From Chaetomium olivaceum (Eukaryota > Ascomycota > Sordariomycetes > Sordariales > Chaetomiaceae), in the NCBI GenBank assembly GCA_039881045.1, contig JAYWVB010000002.1, positions 1,240,001 to 1,304,000 of the forward strand: a DNA stretch of 64,000 nucleotides, given 5' to 3'. The notes beneath the pieces were generated by a model. It was not told the origin of the DNA. It ran no database searches and was given only the letters and a program-made list of their open reading frames with translations. The position numbers and the translations under genes were made by a program. This document shows positions 56,540-64,000 of this stretch, one piece after another (the stretch's first letter is position 1; each line of letters starts with the position of its first letter).

Positions 56540-59391
56540 TCAGAGGATCATGTTCCAGCTGACCTTCTTGCCTCTCATCATGGTCAGCACGCCAACAGGC
56601 AGGAACTGCTTGTCGACAAGGCTCAGCCCGCCAAAGTCCTCCTGCAGTTCTTTGGCGTACAGTTGGAGGAACCACTTCTGCTCCGAATCGAGCCGGACTT
56701 TACCGGTCAGAAACTCCCTCAGCTCCCGGTAAACCGCGCCACTCAGCGCGATCTCCTCCGTCCCCGGGACGCAGATGAGCTTCTCAAAAGTGACGAAGAA
56801 CTCGGGGCTTTGTCGTTCGCGGAACCGGGCGTACTCCTCGAGCGGAAAGAAGCTCGACATATCCGACTCCGTGATGGCCCCCTTCTTAGCCGACTCTCCG
56901 TCTGGATAGATGTTGCGGAGCCGGCGACGCAGATACGCTTCGTTGTACGACTCGAAAGTTTTCTTATCCTCTAGGTATCGCTCCCGCTCCGCTTTGAAGT
57001 ACTCCTCAATTATTTCCTCTGGTGTCTCGGTGATGTTGTTGCGGACCAGGAACAAACCGACGAAGGGGTTTCGGAGACCCAGGCCGCCCAGCTGCTCCGG
57101 CAGATAGACGAAAGAGTCTGGTAGGTTTGAAACGCCGAAGCGCGCCTGGATCATATGTTTGACTGGGAGTCGGTGTATTAGTGGAATGTAGACAGGGAGG
57201 CTGTAGAGTGAGGATGTGAACTTACTGTGTTCGACGACACTCCCCCCCTTACCATCAGAGCCCGGGAATAGTCGCCGCAACATGGTTTTGGTACGTGTTC
57301 AGGACTTCATTGACGTGCTCGCGGCCGAAGCAGTGGGCCGGTTCGCCAAAGGTATGGCTGAAGAAGCGGCCAATGCAGCTGTTCCACGTCTGGACCCACG
57401 ACAGCACGCTCTTGCACTCGGCCAGCTGTTTCTTCAGCTGGTCGACATGTGCCATGACGAGCTTCTGATCAATGACCCATTTTCCCGTCTCCGGGCCAAG
57501 ACTCAAAAAGCCGATCTTGACCGGGCCAACCGGCAACGTTCTGGCAATGGCCTCATCTCGCTTGGCGGACCCAGGAAGGTAGACAGACCCGGTCTTGGCC
57601 TTGTTGAACTCGAGGCCGAACACTTTGGCAAACGACTGCATACAAGTCCAGGCCTGTGCGCTTCGCTTGGGCTCGCCAACGAACCAGATGTCATCGTGCA
57701 ATCGGTACAGGAGAATTCCGGTGTCACGGTTGACAGCAAGGTCCATGAAGAACAACACTAGTTCTCCCGTAAACTTCTCCGAGGCGTGCGCCATAGGAAC
57801 GCCCCTCTTGCGGACGCGGGGCCCGAGCTGCGGGCGGTCATCGGAGGCTGCGTCCAAGTTCAGCGGGGATTCGAGATATTTTTTGAAGAAGTCGATCCAA
57901 TCCTGACCAAAGCCGATGTAGCGCATGATGGCAAAGATTGTGCTGTGCGGGAGACCTGTGGCATACCATTGCAGATCGGTCTGGACCAGAGCGGCGCCAT
58001 TTCCGGGTCCTGTCCGCGTTTCGTACGTGACATCTCGGAGCCGGTGGACGATTAGCTCGGCTGTGAGGTGGCGCAAGAGCTGCTGCTTGATACTGGACCG
58101 TTTCTGTGGCGAGGAGGTGTCTCCATAGCCGCCATCAGCGCCCTGGTAGCCGGAATCGTCATCGTAGGGATTATGGCCATCGAAGAGCGAAGTCTCGGTT
58201 TCGGGTAGCTGCGCAAGGAAGAACTTCTCGAAGTAGTCGACCTTGCGCTGCGACTCGACGGCCGCCGAGCCGCCCGCGTAGTAATTCATGTAGAACCGTC
58301 GCCTGTCCACGTCGGAGGTAGATGGAGCCCTGTGACCCTCAAGGTTCCGCGAACATACGTTTTTCATGAAACCCTTTAGTGCTGGTTTCAGCATATTGCA
58401 CAACCTGACGCCGATGTGTTGGACAAAAATCATCTGCAAGATGTCATCGTCGGCCCACACTCGATATTTGCCATTCAAGGCCGCGGCGCGGCATGACACG
58501 AATGCCATCTTTCTCAGCATCCCATTGCCACTGCTTCACATCGGAGAAGCGCATATTCAAAACGTCGGCGATCTCGGACTTGGCGACATCACTCTCGAGG
58601 AAGTCGCGCAGAATTGCCTGCTTCTCGTCGCTGAGGATATCCTCGGTCAAGAGGCCCTTGATACAGCTGGTGAGAGAAGCCTCAGTGAATGGGGCGGCCT
58701 CGGACATGAGGCGGCTACTCTCGTCGGCGATCTCCTTGCGCAAATTCTCTAGCTCCTTCTGGCTTTTTTCATCCGGAAATAGACGGTCGAGGAAGCTGCG
58801 GATTTCAGTCTCGTCCGTCTCGAGCGGCTTGAATACGACTTGTTCGAACTTGTCGACGAGCTCACTCAATCGCTGGCGTTGGCGTTCAACTAGCTCAAAC
58901 GAGTCGCCGTCCGAACCGTCAGCCGGGGCCGGTAGTGGCTCAACAATTGGCTGGTCCATCCACTCTAGAGAGGCATGTCAGAACAGGGCCCGGGGAGCGC
59001 GATGGGGAGGTAGAGGCGGCGGCCTACCAGTCAAGAGACGCGAGTACAGGTGAGCCATGTCTAGTTTGCGGCTCTGGATGTCGAGCTTGGCGCGAAGCTG
59101 GCGGCTGAAGCTGTCCAGCTTGGAAATGGGAATGGAGGCATCGTACCGAGACTGGTCGAGCCAGCGCTGGATGTTTTCAAGGTTGGCATCTTTCGAGGCG
59201 GCTGGGGAGAGCTCCTTCACGGCCTCGAGAAGGCTGGCGAGGCGGTCGCGGCCATCAGCAGCAGCATCGGCTTTAGCAAGGAAGCCACGTTTGCGGTCCT
59301 CGTAGGACTTGTGGCGGGAATCTAATTCGCGGATCTTGCTGAGGGTGATGCTCTGTAGCGTCTTCGACAGGACCGATTTTGGGGTCGCCAT
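56540..59391 (-). CDS. rvt: Domesticated cellular reverse transcriptase (rvt family), two one-base frame breaks
   Basis: Single-copy reverse-transcriptase-like gene of the rvt type described from fungi and other eukaryotes, not a retrotransposon: no integrase, RNase H, gag or LTR is nearby. Exons: 59028-59391, 57226-58964 and 56540-57162 (introns of 63 bp each). The N-terminus is helical and charged, likely coiled coil, as in rvt proteins. RT motifs: motif A ALVQTDLQWYATGLPHSTI, motif B RVRKRGVPMAHASEKF, motif C LLYRLHDDIWFVG, motif D GLEFNKAKTGSVYL. Two joints need one base removed: near 58480-58486 (GCCGCGG; gives MPRRALNGKYRVWADDD) and near 57286 (gives YQNMLRRLFPGSDGKGG). With both the protein is 907 aa. 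The catalytic aspartates are all present. The biological role is not settled. It is convergent with the permease. Confidence 0.87.
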
Positions 59392-60030
59392 GACAGAAGC
59401 TCAATCACGACTTTTGATGGGTCACTGTGAAAAAGAGTCCGGACCGGATAACGGATTGAAGAATAGTATTGTTGGATCCGAGAGAGGTAATGGACGTTGG
59501 GATGGCGTCGGCTTTATCTCCAGCTTCCACCACGTCCCCAACGTCAACGGGGGACGCCATTATTCAGCTCCAGGCAGATCGACCACGGGGCTACGCCCTG
59601 GAGACGAAGAGAAGGCAGGAGAAGATGCATGATCTGGCTCGCGCGGGGTAGCAATGCCTGAGAAAGGGTCTTGACGCCTATTCCATGCCTGTTGTGGCTG
59701 CAGATCGGAGTCTGTTGGTGTCTGTTGGTTGTCAATGGGCGTCTGTTGATGGCATGCCAAGCATCTGGGGAAGGCAGCAGCGGGTGGGGCTGCGAGCATG
59801 GGAAGAACGACTGGCATCTTCCCCGGTTTTATTTTCTGGTTCTTTTTCTTTTGGGTAGACGCGTCGAGCTTCTTTAAACCCCTGCAGCTGACAAGTACCA
59901 GAAGAGCAATAAAATCAATAATCCTCCATCTCTCAGAGCTGGTCGGTTCTCGGCGACATGGAATCTCTGCCCAGGTTGTTAAAGGTGTTGAGCCAGGCGG
60001 AGAGCAAAATACCATAGTTAATAGTTAGTT
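59392..60030. other. Intergenic region between rvt and the nested transposons
   Basis: About 640 bp containing the rvt promoter. Short repeats of TCTGTTG occur at 59710-59748. No coding sequence is supported. The last two bases (TA, 60029-60030) are the target-site copy of the outer transposon. Confidence 0.5.
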
Positions 60031-60142
60031 AACGTAATCTATCACCTTCTGGGACACACCACCTTGTGGGACACTTTTCTGCCCCACACACTCCACCACC
60101 CTCGCTTCGGATGCACCTTACGACCCCATCGCGCCCGGCAAA

Positions 60143-61827
60143 ATGCCAGAGCCACTGCAGCAGGAAGCTAGGGTCCAGTTAGCGATCGAGGCCCTAAATT
60201 CAGGCAAGATTAAGGGCATTCGTAACGCTGCAGCTGTGTTTGATGTACCGAAGTCTACTCTCTATAGACGCGTCAACGGGGGTGGAACACGTCAACACGC
60301 CCAAGTTCGGAACCGAAAACTACGCCCAACCGAAGAAGCTGCCCTGATTCAATGGATCGAGTCATTGGACGACCGTGGTATGTCGCCTACGATCGGCTAT
60401 ATCCGACAAATGGCCGACCTTCTTCTCCGCGAGCGTGGAAGCTCGACTTTGCTCGACGCGTCTGTCGCATGCACCCCAGTCCCGGTAATGACTGTCGGCG
60501 AGAACTGGGTTCATCGGCTTCTTGATCGGCATCCCCATTTGAAGACGAAGTATTCAAGAAATACGACTATCAGCGAGCATTATGCGAAGACCCAGAGAAG
60601 ATTTCAGCGTGGTTTGCGCGGGTGCGAAAGACTATTAGCGACTACGGTGTTCTCGATAACGATATCTACAACTTTGACGAAACCGGTTTCCAAATGGGTG
60701 TCGCAAGCACGTCTAAGGTGGTCACTCGATCTGACCGACGGAATCGGCCTGTTGTTATCCAGCCTGGAAATCGAGAGTGGGCCACTGTTATCGAGTGTAT
60801 CAACGCGACAGGTTGGAGTCTCGATCCAATGATCATCTTCGAGGGGAAAGTCCACATCTCGTCATGGTACGACAGCTCAGCGCTGCCAAAGACATGGCGC
60901 ATTGGAGTTAGCGATAACGGCTGGACGACCAACGAACTTACCTTTGCATGGTTGCGAGACGTCTTCGAGCCACAGACTCGAGACCGGACTATTGGTCGGT
61001 ATCGGCTCCTCATTCTCGACGGCCATGGAAGTCATATGGCGCCTGCATTTGACAAGTTCTGCACTGAGCATCGAATTCTCACTGAGTGTATGCCTCCTCA
61101 CTCGTCACACTATTGCCAAGCTCTTGACGTCAGCTGTTTCGCTGTGCTTAAGCGGGTGTATGGCGACCTTGTCAAAGCGATGATATCGCTTGGCGTCTAT
61201 CACATCGACAAGCCGAGGTTTCTCGATCTGCTTCTTGAGGCTCGACAGAAGACATTCACTATGAAGAACATCGGAAGTGGCTTCAGAGTTACGGGGATCT
61301 CGCCTTTCGATCCAAATCAGGTTCTCTGTCGGCTGCAAACTAAGATACGGACACCAAGCCCCCCTCCTGCCCCCGACCAGCCGCCAAGTCTGCCTCTCAA
61401 GACGCCAGTCAATATAGTCGACCTTGACTCTCTCCAAAGGAAACGCCGGAGAGAGACAAGTCCAACAGATCGAGCGCTTCAGAAAATCATCAAGGGCTGC
61501 CAAATGGCGATGCATAACGCTGTCCTTCTACATGACGAGAACTCGCGACTCCGGGCTGAAAACGCTCGGCAAAAGAAAAAGTGGGCACGCCGAGCTTTCA
61601 TCCAGACAGGAGGGACCATGGCAATTGAAGAAGGTCAAGCTCACATCGAGGCCTCCAAGAAAGCTCCTCAGAAGGGTCAGGGACGCCAGAAAGCCCGTCC
61701 CAAGGTAGAAGAAGGAGAGGCGGGGCCGTCGAACGCAACTACACCAAAGGCACAAACACGGGCGCAGCCAAAGTGTAGTGTTTGCGGCTCGGTGGAGCAC
61801 AACGCCAGGAAATGCCCCTATAAGTAA
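60143..61827 (+). pseudogene. Transposase of copy 1 (pogo-like), frameshifted
   Basis: DDE-type transposase that would cut and paste the element. It has an N-terminal psq-type helix-turn-helix, a CENP-B/Tc5-like helix-turn-helix (EEAALIQWIESLDDRG), and a DDE core with NFDETGFQMG, LILDGHGSHM and CQALDVSCFAVL. The C-terminus has a coiled segment and a CCHC zinc knuckle (CSVCGSVEHNARKC) and ends at TAA 61825-61827. One G is missing after TATTCAAGAAA near 60561, compared with the inner copy. This splits the frame into 60143 to about 60561 and about 60561 to 61827. Start chosen at the ATG shared in position with the other copy. Otherwise intact, about 560 aa. Confidence 0.92.
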
Positions 61828-61960
61828 GGACTCGAATGATGTAGACTGCATTTTAAATAGACTAGTTTTGGTGTTGTGTGGTGTGTCTAAAGTTGGCGTG
61901 GTGGGGTGTGGGGCAGAAAAGTGTCCCACAAGGTGGTGTGTCCCAAAAGGTGATAGATTA

Positions 61961-62038
61961 ACGTAATCTATCACCTTTCCGGCCACACCACCTTTCCGGC
62001 CACTTTCCAGCCCCGCACCCCACCACGTCGACTTTGGA
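61961..62038 (+). repeat. Left terminal inverted repeat of copy 2 (78 bp)
   Basis: Begins ACGTAATCTATCACCTTTCC and matches the reverse complement of 63813-63890 at every base. Contains two direct copies of CCTTTCCGGCCAC. Confidence 0.96.
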
Positions 62039-62069
62039 TGCACCTTACCATGCCATCGTACCCGGCAAA

Positions 62070-63929
62070 ATGCCAAAGCCTTTGCAGCACGAAGAGCGGA
62101 TCCAATTAGCACTGGAGGCCTTACGTTCAGGCGAAACCCAAAGCATTCGCAAAGCTGCGGCTGCATTTGATGTACCAAGGGCGACTCTCCAAGAACGCGT
62201 CAAAGGGGGTGCTACGCGTCAACAAGCGCAAGTCAAGAACCGAAAGCTACACCCAACTGAAGAAGCAGCCTTGATTCAATGGATCGAGTCACTGGACGAC
62301 CGTGGTATGTCGCCAACGATCAGCTACATTCGACAAATGGCCGATCTTCTTCTCCGCGAGCGTGGAAACTTGATGTTGCTCGACGCGTCTATCGCAACTA
62401 CCCCGGTCCCTGCAATGACTGTTGGCGAGAACTGGGTTCATCGGCTTCTTGATCGGCATCCCCATTTGAAGACGAAGTATTCAAGAAAGTATGACTATCA
62501 GCGAGCCTTATGCGAAGACCCAGAGAAGATTTCAGCGTGGTTTGCACGGGTGCAAAAGACGATCAACGAGTACGGAGTCCTCGACGTGGATATCTACAAC
62601 TTTGACGAGACCGGCTTCCAGATGGGTGTTGCAAGTACATCTAAAGTGGTTACTCGGTCTGACCGACGGAACCGACCTGTTGTTATTCAGCCAGGGAACC
62701 GAGAGTGGACAACTGTCATCGAGTGCATTAACGCATCTGGCTGGAGTGTTGACCCGATGATTATCTTTGAAGGGAAAGTCCACATTTCGTCGTGGTACGA
62801 CGGCTCAGTGCTGCCAAAGACATGGCGTATTGGAGTCAGCGATAACGGCTGGACAACCGATGAGCTTACCTTCGAGTGGCTTCGAGAAGTCTTCGAGCCA
62901 CAAACCCGAAAACGGACTGTTGGTCGATATCGGCTTCTTATTCTCGATGGTCATGGAAGTCATTCGACGCCTGAATTCGACAAATTCTGTACTGAACATC
63001 GGATCCTTACAGAGTGCATGCCTCCGCACTCGTCGCACCACCTCCAGCCTCTTGACGTCAGCTGTTTCGCTGTGCTGAAGCGAACGTACGGCGACCTTGT
63101 CAAAGAGATGATAGCACTCGGGGTTTATCACATCGACAAACCAAGGTTCCTCGAACTGTTTCTTGAAGCTCGGAAAAAGACGTTCAGCACAAGGAACATC
63201 GTAAGTGGCTTTAGGGCTACAGGGCTCGTGCCTCTCGATCCAACTCAGGTTCTTTGTCGGCTACAAACCAGGATACGGACACCGAGTCCCCCTCCTACCC
63301 CCATCCAACCGCCAAGTCTGCCTCTCAAAACGCCAGTAAACATGGTCGAGCTTGACTCTCTCCAGAGGAAACGCCAGAGAGAGATAAGCCCAACAGATCA
63401 GGCGCTTCAGAAAATCATCAAGGGCTGCCAGATGGCGATGCACAATGCTACTCTTTTGCAGGAAGAGAACTCGCGACTTCGAGCTGAAAATGGTCGACAA
63501 AAGAGAAAGCGGGCACGCCGAGCTTTCATTCAAACAGGAGGGACTATGACGATTGGAGAAGGGATGACACACATCGAGGCCTCCCAGAATGCTCGTCAGA
63601 AGGGTCAAGGAAGCCAGGAAGCTCGTCGAGAGGTCGAAGAAGGAGAGGTGGGGCCATCGGACACGACCGCGCCAAAGGCACGAAAGCGTGCGCAGCCGAA
63701 GTGCAGTGTTTGTGGCTCAATCGAGCACAACGCAGAAAATGCCCATGTAAATAAGGACTCGAATTATGTAGATTGTATTTCGAATAGACTCTCTTTTGCG
63801 TTGTGGGGTGTTTCCAAAGTCGACGTGGTGGGGTGCGGGGCTGGAAAGTGGCCGGAAAGGTGGTGTGGCCGGAAAGGTGATAGATTACGTTACGTTAACT
63901 ACATCTCTTACACATTATGTAAGCGGTGA
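62070..63929 (+). CDS. Transposase of copy 2 (pogo-like), C-terminal read-through
   Basis: DDE transposase, nearly complete and with an intact catalytic core. Order: psq-type helix-turn-helix (about residues 8-50), CENP-B/Tc5 helix-turn-helix (EEAALIQWIESLDDRG), then NFDETGFQMG (first Asp), LILDGHGSHS (second Asp) and LQPLDVSCFAVLK (third Asp). A Pro-rich linker, a coiled segment and the start of a CCHC zinc knuckle (CSVCGSIEHNA) follow. Compared with copy 1 one base is missing near 63733. The knuckle's last Cys is lost, the original TAA (63752-63754) is skipped, and the frame runs through the right inverted repeat to TGA at 63927-63929 in flanking DNA. ATG 62070 is preferred over 62034 because copy 1 starts at the matching site. 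It might still be active if the knuckle is dispensable, or if the base is a sequencing error. Confidence 0.92.
   Translation: MPKPLQHEERIQLALEALRSGETQSIRKAAAAFDVPRATLQERVKGGATRQQAQVKNRKLHPTEEAALIQWIESLDDRGMSPTISYIRQMADLLLRERGNLMLLDASIATTPVPAMTVGENWVHRLLDRHPHLKTKYSRKYDYQRALCEDPEKISAWFARVQKTINEYGVLDVDIYNFDETGFQMGVASTSKVVTRSDRRNRPVVIQPGNREWTTVIECINASGWSVDPMIIFEGKVHISSWYDGSVLPKTWRIGVSDNGWTTDELTFEWLREVFEPQTRKRTVGRYRLLILDGHGSHSTPEFDKFCTEHRILTECMPPHSSHHLQPLDVSCFAVLKRTYGDLVKEMIALGVYHIDKPRFLELFLEARKKTFSTRNIVSGFRATGLVPLDPTQVLCRLQTRIRTPSPPPTPIQPPSLPLKTPVNMVELDSLQRKRQREISPTDQALQKIIKGCQMAMHNATLLQEENSRLRAENGRQKRKRARRAFIQTGGTMTIGEGMTHIEASQNARQKGQGSQEARREVEEGEVGPSDTTAPKARKRAQPKCSVCGSIEHNAENAHVNKDSNYVDCISNRLSFALWGVSKVDVVGCGAGKWPERWCGRKGDRLRYVNYISYTLCKR
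63813..63890 (-). repeat. Right terminal inverted repeat of copy 2 (78 bp)
   Basis: Exact reverse complement of 61961-62038. It is followed by TA, the CGT remnant of copy 1, and a second TA. Confidence 0.96.
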
Positions 63930-64000
63930 GTCGCTGCGATTACGGGAAATAATGAGTTCGAGCACAGACCAGGTGGGGCTTCGAGGTGTCAGCATCTCAG

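Larger units (their letters stand above)
61961..63890 (+). mobile_element. Inner pogo/Fot1-like DNA transposon (copy 2)
   Basis: Complete 1930-bp element with perfect 78-bp terminal inverted repeats (61961-62038 and 63813-63890), flanked by TA at 61959-61960 and TA at 63891-63892. It lies in the right repeat of copy 1, in the same orientation. Each repeat carries the motif CCTTTCCGGCCAC twice, 17 bp apart, likely transposase binding sites. The perfect ends indicate a fairly recent arrival. Confidence 0.96.
60031..63895 (+). mobile_element. Outer pogo/Fot1-like DNA transposon (copy 1), split by copy 2
   Basis: Tc1/mariner-superfamily element of 1933 bp made of 60031-61960 plus its last three bases, CGT, at 63893-63895. 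It is flanked by TA at 60029-60030 and TA at 63896-63897. The left inverted repeat starts ACGTAATCTATCACCTT and contains two CCTT(C/G)TGGGACAC motifs 17 bp apart. The right repeat matches its reverse complement with a few differences and is interrupted at its internal TA by copy 2. Orientation follows the transposase. Confidence 0.93.

Noticed and set aside
56540..59391. Telomerase reverse transcriptase
   Set aside because: The RT motifs (TDLQWYATG, HDD, FNKAKTGSVYL) and absence of a telomerase RNA-binding domain fit rvt rather than TERT.
56540..59391. Non-LTR or LTR retrotransposon remnant
   Set aside because: Two spliced introns, no gag, endonuclease, integrase or RNase H, and no repeats or target-site duplications around it.

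Overview
The window looks like nuclear DNA of a filamentous ascomycete, most likely a Sordariomycete near the Sordariales/Chaetomiaceae. The grounds are short GT-AG introns (about 50-120 nt) with CTAAC/CTGAC-type branch sites, split histone H3 and H4 genes, RIP-type fungal gene families, GC-rich exons, and a pogo/Fot1-like transposon family. The order-level placement is inference.

Layout. 1-1750 (minus): 5' part of an NRAMP metal transporter that runs off the left edge. 4133-5404 (plus): CaCA-family cation exchanger. 6266-9417 (plus): DDHD-domain phospholipase broken by four single-base shifts. 9798-12738 (minus): RAD3/XPD helicase with ten exons, one only 10 nt long. 12739-22994: gene-poor stretch upstream of a C2H2 transcription factor (22995-24342), followed by another gene-poor stretch to 31625. 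31626-33099 (minus) PRP3 and 33613-39087 (plus) RPA190 are divergent from one 513-bp promoter. 39687-41024 (plus): kappa-class GST/DsbA-like oxidoreductase. 41599-42166 (minus) histone H3 and 43851-44290 (plus) histone H4 form the usual divergent pair. An AT-rich tract lies at about 45200-46660. 47512-48071 (plus): small secreted Cys-rich protein. 50704-52444 (plus): sugar transporter. 54615-56320 (plus): amino-acid permease. 56540-59391 (minus): a domesticated cellular reverse transcriptase of the rvt family. 60031-63897: two pogo-like DNA transposons, one inserted inside the terminal repeat of the other.

Two themes stand out. First, several genes, including the normally essential RPA190 and PRP3, are interrupted by one-base shifts, often in C or G runs. 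This argues for residual indel errors in the assembly rather than gene death, and protein predictions from this window should be read with that in mind. Second, the two transposons can be resolved to the base: the younger copy sits on a TA inside the right terminal repeat of the older. The two differ in a repeated motif inside the terminal repeats, and their N-terminal DNA-binding region has diverged far more than the rest of the transposase, as expected if a binding site and its reader changed together.

Most genes are housekeeping (transcription, splicing, chromatin, repair) or membrane transport. No secondary-metabolite cluster, CRISPR array, or convincing tRNA/rRNA gene was seen.
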